Positions 1-13,300 of a DNA stretch of 64,000 bases are shown here, piece after piece. The notes beneath the pieces were generated by a model. It worked only from the letters and a program-made list of their open reading frames with translations. It had not been told where the DNA came from and did no database searches. Source of the stretch: Megalobrama amblycephala (lineage: Eukaryota; Chordata; Actinopteri; Cypriniformes; Xenocyprididae); contig NC_063054.1 of the NCBI RefSeq assembly GCF_018812025.1, positions 10,344,082-10,408,081 of the forward strand, in the 5' to 3' direction. A program made the translations under genes and the position numbers. The stretch's first letter is position 1. Every line of letters starts with the position of its first letter.

Positions 1-670
1 AGGTTGTTAAATGTCATGTGGTGCAACTCTTCATGATATTCATGAATTAATAATTCATGAAATTAGTAATAATTTTTTTTTTTAAAGTTTTGAAAAATAG
101 TTTTTAGTCTCATCCTATGGAGGCTTGTGTCCACCATTAAATGAAAAAAAAAATGTAATTGTGACTTTTTATCTCTTTATAGTTATAAAGTTTTTTATAG
201 TTTATAGTTATAAAGTCGGAATTGCAAAGTAAAAACTTGCAATTACGAGAAAAAAAGAATTGTGAGATTAAAAAGTCACAATTTCCTTTTTTATTTTTTT
301 ATTTAGTGGCGGAAATAATCATCCCTTCATTTGTGTGTGTCTGTTCTAGATTGTGTGTCTGTTATAGATTTTGATAATTTTATTATTTAAAAAAATGTAT
401 TGTATTTCCCATTGATTTACTATGATGGGTCAAATATACCCGAGGACAGGATCGAGTGCCAATTTATTTATTTATTTATTTTTAAACAACCACAGAAACG
501 CCTAGAATCTAGTCAACTTTTTTGTGTGCATTCCAATTTGTGGTAAAATTAAACAAGGTCTTGTACTGCTCAGATGGGAAAAAAAAAAAAAAAAAAAAAC
601 TTTATACTATTTCATTATTTTATTACTTTTTACTTGATGGTTACACCACATGACATTTTAGAGTCATTAA
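1..670. mobile_element. Foldback DNA element interrupted by a MITE
   Basis: Sequence near 8-25 (AATGTCATGTGGTGCAAC) recurs inverted near 640-656, so the left end of the window is one foldback element of roughly 650 bp. A copy of the TGGAAGCTTGTTTCC MITE family sits inside it at 118-325. No coding sequence is visible before exon w1. Confidence 0.5.
118..325. mobile_element. Short MITE, TGGAGGCTTGTGTCC family
   Basis: The left end TGGAGGCTTGTGTCCACCAT and the right end (reverse GATTATTTCCGCCACTAAAT) pair, and the interior has the same auto-complementary 'tttatctc...gcaattac' text. It is a short relative of the 3.6 kb expanded copy at 23750. Confidence 0.55.
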
Positions 671-808
671 ATTGAAAATGATGAGAAGTTTTACTAAACC
701 ATTTGAAAGTACATATTTCTACGTCATTGACCCAGATTGAGATTGCACCGTGTGTTATTTTTGATGTCGTTGTGTGTTTATATCTGTGTGTTTGTGCTTG
801 TGTTGTAG

Positions 809-916
809 TCGTCTCAGCAGACTAACCCTCAGACAGTGTGGGTGGTTCCAGCCTTGCGGCAGCTTCACGAGATTACCCGGTCTTTTATCAAACAGACCTA
901 CCAGAAACAAGACAAG
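809..916 (+). CDS. usp24: USP24 exon w1
   Basis: 36 codons containing WVVPALRQLHEITRSF, which matches the USP24 N-terminal half. The acceptor is tgttgtag; the donor GTTGGT at 917 is weak. It is the first USP24 exon visible here; earlier exons are outside the window. Confidence 0.92.
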
Positions 917-1301
917 GTTGGTTCAGACAGCGTCCAGACGGACCATCTGGCCCTGTTCATTTTTTTACACATCTGGTGCTACGTAATGGCTTTGCATTTA
1001 TAGTTTGTGTCATCTTCTCTGTTAGAGTATAATCCAAGACCTGAAGAAGAATTTTGAGATAGTGAAGCTGATCACAGGCTCTCTGGTGTCATGTCATCGC
1101 TTGGCCGTGTCCGTCGCGGGATCCAATGGTCTTTCTGGGTCCACACTGGTCGATGGACGGTACTCCTATCAGGAGGTACGCAGCCTCATGTCCATTTTCT
1201 TTAAGGTCATACTGAGAACTTGATGTTTATATCACAGCTTGATTGATAATTGCCAATAATGATTACCACGATTATTAGAATTTTTGGTACAATACCAAAA
1301 A

Positions 1302-1389
<88 letters not shown>

Positions 1390-4300
1390 AAGAAATGAAT
1401 ACTTTTATTCAGCAAGGATGCATTAAATTGATCAAATGTATAGACTTTCTTTTTAATAAAGAATCCTGAAAAAAATGCATCACGTTTTTCACAAAAATAT
1501 TAATTGTTGTCAACATTAATAATAATTAGAAATGATTCTTGAGTACCAAATCAGCATATTAGAATGATTTCCCAAAACGGTAGTGTACGTACTTGATAGA
1601 TATAATAATAAAAAAAATGTATATGATATAAAAAAAAATTAATTACATTTAAAAAGAAGAAAACCATAAAACTTGTGGTTCTCAAACAGGTACATGAAAT
1701 AAAATATGCACTTTTTTTAGTTATCTACAACATATACAAACATATTTCTAAATGTTTTTTCTGATGCAAGACTTTTATTATGAAAGATGTGCATAAAAGC
1801 TGTTGACTCCTCTACAAAGACTTTGCTCCTCTGTCAGACAGAATGCTTATTTCCATTCCAATATGCTACGTTTTCATTCTTTTTCTATGTAAACACTCTA
1901 GACAGACATGTTTGGCATTTGCGTTCCCGTCTTTTGCAGTGTGCATGACACGGCGTTCCAAAAAAGCAGCGCTTAAGTTAAAAAGTTAAACTCTAGACCT
2001 TGCAGAGTTTTTCCGTTACCAAAAAAAGTACCAAAAAATTCCGTAACTGGTACGTTGTGTGTTAGCTGGGAGGGATTTGCGTGCAGGTATGATGTTAATT
2101 CTGTTTATCAGGATCAGTGTCCATATGTTTTATTAACCGTTCATCTTAGTATTGTGTATTTAACCTTAACCCAAAATAGCACCAGTTCTATATTTTTGAT
2201 GATTGTGGTGGCTCATACCAGCTCACTAACTAGTCTGTGACTGCTGTTTAATAGCCTTACTGTATAATACTGTTTATTCATTAGTGTTAGTGAAATTCTT
2301 ACAATGTATGTGCATGTTAAATGGGTTGAGAACTATTGATCTGCAGCATATTACATAGTTTTTGATGTTACAAAAGACGATCGACTTCTAGCTTCTAGTT
2401 AATTAATACAGAGTAAAGAGTCTAGTAATTCCCTCTGGTTCACAGATGAGTCATATTGTTATTTGACTGAAGAATTAGCACAGGACAGAAATATATTTGT
2501 TGACTACAGAAGTGACTCATGTTATGCCTCACATTTAAAAAGAATCCAGAAGAGAAGTGTGGTTTTGACTACCTGATGTTTATCATTTATTTTTTCCACA
2601 TTTTTCCAGTATTTGGAGGGCCACTTGAAGTTCCTTGCGTTCTTCTTGCAAGAGGCCAGTCTGTACCTGGTCTGGAATAGAGCCAAAGAGATCTGGGAAT
2701 GCTTAGTGTCCGGCATGGATGTGTGCGAGCTGGATCGAGAGGTGTGGTGATGTTGTTTTTGTTTGTTTGTTTGTTTGTTTGTTTGTTTTTTTTTGCTTTT
2801 TTTTTTTGTTGTTGTTGTTTTTTCCTTCGGGGTCTTGGGGGTTGTTTTGCATTTTGTTTGGTTGTGTTTTTTGTTTGGTTTGGTTTGATTTTTGTTTGGT
2901 TTTTGTTTTCAATTGCAATCATGCCATTTATACAACTCTGTTTGTGGGTTCTTGAAAAAAAAAAACAGCTAGAGCAACACATGCTTTGGGTTGAATGCTA
3001 AATTCCATTGTTTTAAAGGGATAGTTCACCCAAAAATGAAAATTTGATGTTTATCTGCTTACCCCCAGAGCATCCAAGATGTAGGTGTCTTTGTTTCTTC
3101 AGTAGAACACAAATTATGATTTTTAACTCCAACCGTTGTTGTCTGTCAGTCAAATAATGCTAGTGGATGGGAACTTCTACAATAACAGTAAATAAAACTT
3201 GCTTAGACAAGTCCAAATTAAACCCTGCAGCTTGTGACGACACATTGATGTCCTAAGACACGAAACGATCGGTTTGTGCGAGAAACCGAACAGTATTTAT
3301 ATAATTTTTTACCTCTAATACACCACTATGACCAACGGCATTCATCACTCGATTCGTTTGGTCTGATCGCGCTCTGACAATGGCAGTGATGTCTAGCACT
3401 CATTGAAGTATATCCGCGAGACATCACTGCCGCTGTCAGAGCGCGATCAGACCAAACGAATCGAGTGATGAATGCAGTTGGACATAGTGGTGTATTAGAG
3501 GTAAAAAATGATATAAATACTGTTCGGTCTCTCACACAAACCGATCGTTTCGTGTCTTAAGACATCAATGTGTCGTCACGAGCCGCAGGGTTTAATTTGG
3601 ATTTGTCTGTCGTGTTTTATTTACTCTTATAGTCCAAGTTCCCGCTGACTTACATTATACCACTGACAGACGGCAGCGGTTGCAGTTAAAAATCATCATT
3701 TGTGTTCTACTGAAGAAACAAAGACACCTACATCTTGGATGCGCTGGGGGTAAGCAGATAAACAAACACATTTTCATTTTTGGGTGAACTATCCCTTTAA
3801 GTAATTATTTATGCTAACTTGTTAAATAAAGTATGTTTAATGGCTTTTCAGTTCTGTAGTGTAGAAATTAGGGATGTACCGATATCACTTTTTCCAGAAC
3901 GTGTCCGATATTTTTAGTACTTGCCGATACCGAGTGCCGATATGTGTATTTTAATTGCATTTTTGATTTTAAAAATATTGGGCAGACAAAGCAAAAGAAT
4001 ATGAATCCGTTTAGTTGGCTTAGCAAATAGATATTTCCTTCAGTTATTTTCATGCCTAATTAAGCCTGTTAAAATGAATTGTAGAAGCTACTGTTACTGT
4101 CACTGTTCATATTATTGCTGTGTCATATTTTATCTTTAATTTAATAGCACAGTGAATATTTAGAGCTGCTGCTCCAGCAGGGCTCAAGCAGTCAAGAGCA
4201 GAGAGTGATTTTCTCTTTGTCTTTTCCTGTTAGATTAACATTGAGGACAAAGACAGCAGTAGGTTTATTAGGCTGCTGTCACTTTAAGAGCTGCGCTTAT

Positions 4301-7265
4301 CCAACATACTGTTACACACGCCTTTTTTCTCAACTGTTTACATTCACTTAAAACATAACTGGCTATATTTCACAAGGATACTCACCTATACGCCATTTTG
4401 ACATAATTTTGTGGGAATTTGTTCATTGAAGTGCAAGAAGACATGAAAGAGAACTTGATTTAATAGCATATTCGCGTTTCTATGTTTCTGTCACAAGCAC
4501 TCTACTGTACACACTGCATGGTGGTATCAGAGCATTTTAATAAATACAAGTACAATACTGGTATCGGTATCAGTGCATCCCTAGTAGAAATTGTTGCATT
4601 TTACCAAACTATGTAGTAGTTTTGATGGTGTTCATCTCCCTGCTGTAGATGTGTTTCGAATGGTTCACTAAGGGACAGCATGATCTAGAGAGTGACGTTC
4701 AACAGCAGCTCTTTAAAGAGAAGATCCTCAAACTGGAGCCTTATGAGATCACTATGAATGGTAAGATTTCAGCCACAGATATCACTCACCACTTCCACTT
4801 AAAACCGCAGCAATTCCACATTAAGTAATAAGTATAGCACCTTGAGGTATTGCATCCTGTACATCTGCAGGAAACCACTGTGGTTACTGTGCTAATTTTA
4901 CCCTGGCAGAAAAATGCCCTCATTAGCACCGTGCGGTGGAGTTGCATGAAGTGGTATTATGAGTATGTGAGTTTTCTCTGGGTTTCATCAATGTCTTACA
5001 GGGTTTAACCTCTTCAAGACCTTCTTTGAGAATGTAAACCTCAGTGACCACCGTCTCAAACGGCAGGGAACACAGCTGGTATGAGATTCCCTGCTTGTTC
5101 TCAGTAAAATTGATAGGGAAAATCCAGCATTAATGTCTAGCCTGGCAAATATATATATATAATTGATTTTCTCAGTGTGTGGAGCGATTGGATCTGGCTG
5201 GGATGGACTTCATCTGGAGAATTGCGATGGAATCTCCGGACGAGGACATCGCAAATGAAGCCATACAGCTCATCATTACCTACAGCTACATAAACCTCAA
5301 CCCTAAAATGAAGAAGGTCAGAAACCCTGATTTTTTTCAGTAATCAGTGCACATAGTTTCTCCATAATTCTCTGTTAATAAACCTTTTATTGTGTGTGTA
5401 TTTTTACAGGACTCAGTATCTCTACATAAGAAATTCATTGCTGACTGCTATAAGAGATTGGAGGTGTGTGTAACAGTGTGAAATGACACTCTCTCCCTCT
5501 TCCCTTGTGATGATAATTGTGAAAAAACTCATCCTTATATCACACACAGGCTGCTAGCTCTGCGCTGGGCGGCCCGACCCTCACACATGCTGTTACCCGG
5601 GCAACCAAGATGCTGACAGCCACTGCTATGCCAACAGTCGCCACATCAGTGCAATCTCCATCTAGGTATGAGGGCTAGTTTTTAGTTGAGCAGCTTTCAG
5701 ATTGATGAGATCAACACAGATGTGTGTCCATAGTGTGTGGAAACAACCAGCCTATAATGGTAAAAATCCAATATAAATCGCAATAAATCATAAACAGTCT
5801 CTCCAAATGAGCAGTTCTAGATTTCCCCCTACTCTTACACCACTGGTGATGGAATCTGCCTTATTAGCTTAGCTCCTCCCCTAAGTGAGCTGTACACAGT
5901 CCGCCATGTTTATTTCCTCGCCATATCATTTCAGCAGCAGCATTCAAGTAAGAAATGTATTCTTATTAAAGCTACTAAAGTTATTCAGTCAAGAGCAGTG
6001 AGTGATTTTCTGTTTTTCTTTTGTTGTTTGGTTTATATTAACAGCAGTAGGTACTGTATATTACGCTGCTGTCACTTTAATACACAGATCTAATACACAC
6101 ATGTGATTTCTTTCCCTGTTGTTTACATTCACAGACGTAACCGACTGTGTTTGTGAACTTTGTGTGTATTTGACAGTTTGAATGCCAATAAGACATGTAA
6201 GAGAACTTAGAGGACACACCGTCTGACAGACAGCTTTATGTGTGCATGCTTCAGATGTGAAAACCATATATTAGAAGTTTAAACTGTTTAAACACATGCA
6301 AATAATTAACTTTCATGGTGACGAAGAACTGCAATGTCACGTGACTGTGACCACGATAGAGATGATAATCAAAACCAAACAGATGTTTTGTTAGTTTTTG
6401 GCAGAGTATCTGAGGCATGAGTTATACAGGCTCCGCCCTCTTCTAGAAAACGGGGCGGGGAACAGCAGCTCATTTGCATTTAAAGATACATGCATGAAAA
6501 CAGCATGTTTTTCCTTCCACTCAAAAATTGGCATTTACAACATGGTATAATAAATGATCTGTGGGGTATTTTGAGCTGAAACTTCATAGACACATTCTGG
6601 GGACTCCTGAGACTTATATTACATCTTGTAAAAAGGTGCATAATAGGTTCCCTTTAAGAGTCCAGAGCAAAAACACAAGCAGAATTGTACCAAAGCTGGA
6701 GCAGACAGATTTAACTATACAATAATTAACTAAAATATTGTAGTAATTATAATATAAGAATTATAGAAATAAAAAATATTTTGAGAGACACATTGAAAAG
6801 ACACATTATTGTAGCATAATTGTAAAAAAAAAAAAAAAAGTTTGAGTCAGTTCAGTTGAAATTTTTTTTTTTTTTTTTTTTTTGATCACTAATAGCAGAA
6901 AGTCTGGTAACATACCTTTGCAGAATCGCAAATACTCTTTTGTTTTCTTTGTTTTTTTGTATTTGATTTTATTGTGGTTTTTGTTTGTTTGTTTTTTGTT
7001 TGGTTTGGTGTATTGTTTTTGTTTTTTTGTTTTGAACAATTCATATCATACATTCAGCTTGTCATTAAGTTGCATCAGACATGGTGCAACATTAAAGTCT
7101 TAACTGATCTGAAAGTTGTTCTGATATCATTTGATATCAAGATTGACATTAAAATTAACCCATTGAAATTCATAATCATCTGTCCTTAGGTCCAGTAAAC
7201 TAGTGATCATTGAGAGACTTCTGTTGTTGGCAGAGCGCTACGTCATCACAATAGAGGTAAGAATT

Positions 7266-7302
<37 letters not shown>

Positions 7303-10300
7303 GGACATATACACTCATGTTACACACATATGAGAGCAAAACTTTATTAGCTCCTATGATTGTTGCTCTGTTTGAAAGCGCCAGTCATTCTCTGCAAAGA
7401 AACCAGCAAGCTGTAGAAGTCAGACAACGTCACTGAACGACAGCTAATTAATTCTCTTAACATGTTAGATAGTGTTCAGACTTGCAGCTGTAGAATGATG
7501 GTTGACTGCAATATTCACCGTCTCCCCGTTTCTCCAGCTGTTCAATTCTGTACTGAAATCTGGCATAGAGTGTCGCACCATTTAGCGCATTCAGGAATAA
7601 TCATCCCAGGACACAGTGATCCGATACGGTGTTGATTCCTGTGTGGCAGACATTTTGACACCCGTTCAGTCTAACAGATGCTAATTGGTCGGTTATTGAC
7701 AGACATTCGACGTATGAAGTGCTTTTGGACTATAGCACTTTTGTCAAATGTGTGAATTTGAGTAAATCATGTAAAATTAAGCTCAGTAGTTCATTTCTAG
7801 CATTCATTACCCCATTCATTGAGATGCTTATTCATGGAAAATTGATTTGAAATGACAAGTTTATTGCTGTAAGATATGAAAGAGCATCTAATGTTAAATT
7901 TATGTCAGGAAAGTGGTCCAGTAGCTTTTGTTTAATTCATAATAATATATTTTATATATTATAATAATATTTTATATTATATAATATAATTATTTATTAT
8001 ACACTATTTTTTGAAAGAAATTTCTTATGCTTACTAAGGTTGCATTTATTTGAAAAACAAAAACAGTAATATTGCGAAATGTTGTTACAGTTTAAAACAA
8101 CTTTTTTCTATTTGAACATATTATAAAGTGTAATTTATTCCTGTGATCAAAGCTGAATTTTCAGCATCATTACTCCAGTCTTCAGTGTCACATGATCCTT
8201 CAGAAATCATTTTAATATGGTAAATTGCTGCTCAAGGAATATTTATGATTATTATCAATGTTGAAAACAGCTGCCTAATATTTTTGTGGAATCCGTGATA
8301 CTTCTTTTTTTCTGGATTTAAAAGATCTACATTTATTTGAAATAGAAGATTACACGTCTTTATTGCCATTTTTGATTAAAATAATGCTTTCTTGTTGAAC
8401 AAAAGTATTAATTTATTTTTTTTAAATAAAGTAATACTGACCGTAAACTTTTGAACCGCAGTGTATCTTTGAATAAATCTTATAATTTCTGCAAATAATG
8501 TCTAAAAAATAGTTTGGAATCTGTAAAGCTTTTATGGCAGTCAACATTTAAATTATTATACATTCACACTGGTTTGAATTGGAAAATGTGTTTCTGGGTC
8601 AGAGTGACTCACATTGAACTGCTGGATCTGTTTCAGGACCTGTATTCTGTTCCTCGAACTATTCTACCTCATGGAGCGTCTTTCCACGGCCATCCTGTTA
8701 CACTTCACATCACTTATGAATCTACCAAAGACACATTCACCTTGGAGGTAACACCACACACACACTTTCTGGAGACAAAACTCCCTTTCCTTCTGGCACT
8801 CGCAACACAGACGCACACACTCACGACAGATCGTAAGCAGGGTTGATATAAAGGCTAGACAAACATTCTCCCTATTTGGAGAATAGAGGAACATTGATAG
8901 ATGGCAGGTGGACGTTTCGGCATGAGACACCGAATGTGATATTCACAAACACAGAGGTCTGTTGTATGATCATTCACTCTGTAGACTCAACCGACTGGCA
9001 TTTGCTTTGCCTTATTTGAATGTATGAACCAAAATGGCCCTTATGTGTTTGTGTACATGTGAATGTGTGCAGGCCCACAGCAACGAGACTATAGGCAGCA
9101 TCAGATGGAAGATTGCTGAGCAGCTCAGCTGTCCTGTGGACAATGTGCAGATATTTGCCAATGACAGCATGGTGAGTCAAAACTAACTGTGATCCGTCAC
9201 AGTCATACCCGAGCGGCGCACAGGTGCCAAACACTCCTACAGCACAGGCCAACGCTGTTTGAGACTGCGGCAGCTATTATGATCGCATGCAGAGCCTTCA
9301 GAGAGTTAACAATAAACATTGTATATTCATATTGATTATTGTTAGTGTTATTTTAGTAGTATTTATATAATATTATTGTGTTTATTAAAGTGCCCCTATT
9401 GTGCTATTTTAAAGGTTCTTAAAGGGTTAGTTCACCCAAAAATGAAAATTCTGTCATCAATTATTCACCCTCATGTCATTCCAAACCAAAAGACTTTTGT
9501 TCATCTTCAGAACACAAATGAAGATCTTATTGATGAAATCTGAGCGATTTCTGTCCCTCTATTGACAGCTACGTGACTAACACTTTGATGCTTAAAAAAG
9601 TTCATAAAGCGATTGTAAAACTAATCCATATGAATTGAGTGGTTTAGTCCAAATTTTCTGAAGAGACTCAATCGCTTTATATGATGAACAGATTGAATTT
9701 AGACTTTTATTCACATATATACATTGATCAGTGAACATAAACGAAAACTCAACCTATTGCGGAAGCTCAAACGTGCTGCGCAACACGAGAACGAACCTCA
9801 TTGGTTCTTGCTGAAGCTCAGACATTCACGTAAGCCATAAGGGACTGTTTTTACGAGGATACGAAGTAGGAAGGAAGTAGGAAGGAAGTAGGAAGGAAGT
9901 AGGAAGGAAGTAGGAAGGAAGTAGGAAGGAAGTAGGAAGGAAGTAGGAAGGAAGTAGGAAGACAAAGTAGGAGAAAGTAAGACTGGAATTACTAGACTCA
10001 TTTCAGGCAGTTCAGAATTGGTTCTTTCTTTTGTGAAATTCATCATGCACTTTGATCTTTGAAACTTTGCAGACCTTTTACCAGGGCTCAACGCTAAGGA
10101 TTTTTTCTACTGGCCCAGTCGGGCCAGTGGTTCAATTTTTAGTTGCCCCGCCAAAATTTTCACTGGCCCAACAACAAAAAATGTATAAAAATAAAAGACA
10201 AGAAAATGGGTCTATAAAATAATCATAGTTATTGTTTTCGTTGTCTTTGTTACATTTGACCTCAATAAATAGGTTTATGACACCAAAAGCTACTAGATTA

Positions 10301-13300
10301 ACTTATATTTTAAATATTGTTAGACAAATAAACAGTAAGTAATAAAATAGTAACAAATAATCAAATTACAAGTAAAAGCACAAATAAATACAACAGAACA
10401 AACATATAAATCAAATAAATGGTGCTTTTCAAGTTTTTCATGTAGGTTTATTGTAATCTAATGTATAAGTATTAATCTATAGATTAATCTTTATTAAAGT
10501 AAAATAAAAATGTTTTTAATGTTGAAAATATAAAACGTTAAATACTGTTATTTGAAATTATTTCTGTTAATGAGCGAATCAGATTCAACCGATTCATTCA
10601 AACGGCTGATTCATTCAGGAAGCGTTGCTCAGAGACGCAAAACATTTCTGTGGACTTTTGAACTATTTTCGTTGGCGAAATACAGTGAAACAGACGATTT
10701 TGTGTCTTAAATGTAAGTCACTTGATATTAAGTTCTTGTTCATTAAACTGTACGCTGAATAAAATCAATATCACATTTGTAATGCTAATATTTGGAGAAA
10801 AACGGTGCTCTTTGTGTAATATTGATAAACTTTATTAAATTATATAAATATGAAATATATACAGGGGCATTTTTGCCCCTTATCTTGAATTCTGGGGGCA
10901 TTCTAGAGGCATTTTAATAGACTAAATCACGCAGTGAATGCGTACGTTACACCAAATATGCACGAGCACTAGTCTGGCCTATTAGACTATGTCACGTAGT
11001 GCATGCGTGTTTTTGTTTGTTTTTTGTAAAGTGAGGGACATACTCAATAATATCAGATCGTTAAATCAACAATTACGATATCATAGATGATATATAACGC
11101 ACACCTTACAGCACTGGCCCGATCGGGCAAGTGACCGTTCCGTCTACTGTCCCGAGCGTCGTTCACACTGGCCCCGGACCATCGGGCAGTCCTTATTGTC
11201 GAACACCGCCTTTTACATTCGCAAACAGCGATATTACACACTTCATGAAAGGTAATATCTGAAAAAAAAAAAGCATAATAGTGGCACTTTAATATTTTCA
11301 AATAGCTTTTATTTTCATATTTTCAGTTTTCATTTTCATTTTAGTTTAATATTTTTGTCCTGTGTTTTTGTAATTGTTATTAGGTTTTGTTTTTTTAAAA
11401 ATATCTCTAAATAGTTTTAATTTATTTTTCAGTTTTAGTTTTATTTCAGTTAGTAATTTTAGTACTTAAATTTCAGTTAGTTACCAAGGCAACATTTCTA
11501 AGTTTCATTTAGTTTTTCATCTAATATTTTTGTTTTAATTAAGAATAACACTATTGGCCAAGGAAATGTCATTTTGAAATGATCAGCATCGTCCAGTAAC
11601 TGCCTGCAGAGGTCTAAGAGCCAGTTTACACCTGGTCACTTCATGTGTCTTTACTGATCGGATAGCTGATCTGATTTGTTAAAACGGTTCCATTTACACT
11701 TGGCCACAAAAATGTGTGTCCGCAAATAGAATATAAATTCTTACTTTTAAACGGAGTTCACTTCACTTCAACAAAAACAACAGATGTCAGCTGCATTTTA
11801 TTTATCATCAGCTAATTTCAAGATCAAAGACAGCAATAGGAGAGAGAGTGGCATCAGCACTGGTAAGATCATTTAGTCTCACTACTTTTAATAAAAATGA
11901 TTGTGTTTTGAGAGTCTGCGTTTGCAATTGTGGCAGTTTGCGTGTCGGCTTGCTGATGAGATACTCGGCTATTCCTTTGCAGCAATGTGTGTTGCAGTAG
12001 CGCCGTCATATCTGGCTATAACACATTTTGGGAGGAGTAAAATTTAGATGCACTTACATCAGTTTTGTCTGGAATGCGTCTCAGATCACCTCCTGTAGTG
12101 GTTTGAATGATCAGATTGAAATCCGTTTCGGAGGGCATTTACACCTGGTCTTTTCACGATCGGATAGATATCCAATCAGAGAAAATACATGGAGTGACCA
12201 GGTGTAAACAGACCCTCAAACTTCAGAGTGCTCATTTTTTGTGGTCAAATGTTTAATGAATTGTTAAATGTGCATTCCAGCTGACGATGAATCGTGACCA
12301 GAAGCTGTTGAATCAGCTGGGTTTCTCTGATGAGCAGAGTCTGACAGTGAAGAGCTCAGGAACAGGCACTCCGTCAGGCAGTTCAGCGGACAGCTCGGCC
12401 TCGGCCAGCTCCAGCAGCAGCGGGGTCTTCAACTCAGCGTACGCTCTGGAGCAGGTACGTACACACACTGATCTGACAACTCACACTTTGCTGGTACTTA
12501 TTGGATCAAGTACACTGTAATGGTACCAGTACACACTTGTTTACATCATATGCTAAATTTTGTATTTTGTAAAAATGTTTTGGAAAGAAGTAGGGCTATC
12601 ACCGACTAAAGATTTTTCTAGCCAACTATTAGTCATTCATTTAAGCCATTTGTCAACTAATTGCACATTTATATTAACTGAATTATAATTAATTTAATTA
12701 TATATTAAATATAAACAGAGGAGAATACTAAACTATAATGATCATTTAAAATACATATAGGCATACAGCCTATTCCGGGTTAAAGCTTGCCACAAAGCAC
12801 CGGCAAAAGTAATGATTATGAATGTGACGGGGAAAAAAATGGCAAGGAGACATTTTAATAATTTATTAATAAACTAGTGTTTTCTGAGTCTGTGTCCTCT
12901 GCAGAGATGAAGTTGATGATGCTGACTCTCATCTCTATAGTATAGTGAATATACACCTATAGAGAAATGCACCTTTCATATGGATTACATAAGCAGAGAG
13001 CATTTATTTTCGACGTTTCAAGCTTTCTATAGATATATTTCTCATGTCTGTGAGGCAAGTATACATTGAGTTTCGGTTCATTTTTGTGACACGCTCCAGT
13101 TCAGGGAGATTGAGACGGCAGAACGCGCATCCTGTTTGTTTTCTTTATTTTAAAAAGGCACAGTGGTTTCTTTCCAGTTTCGAATGATGTCTTACTCTTA
13201 TCTGTATGACCAAAAATAACTGAGTATTTTAAATGGTTTCAGCTGTTATCAGGAAAAAATGATCGCGCCGGCGCCTCCATGTCTTGCAGTAAAGCGCGCT

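Larger units (their letters stand above)
9389..11288. mobile_element. Composite foldback element flanked by TTAA
   Basis: The outer ends AGTGCCCCTATTGTGC and the inverse GCATAATAGTGGCACT are each next to TTAA (9385-9388, 11289-11292). Inside are a half MITE (9421 on), an 11 bp minisatellite and a complete hAT element (10082-11208), so at least three insertion layers are stacked. Confidence 0.6.

Noticed and set aside
2587..3001. Lys/Gln- or Phe/Val-rich ORFs around exon w3
   Set aside because: They come from the (TTTG)n and T-rich tracts; only 2610-2741 is coding.
3326..3535. Small ORF in the centre of the palindrome
   Set aside because: It lies across the foldback MITE and has no similarity to a protein; the mirrored arms create it.
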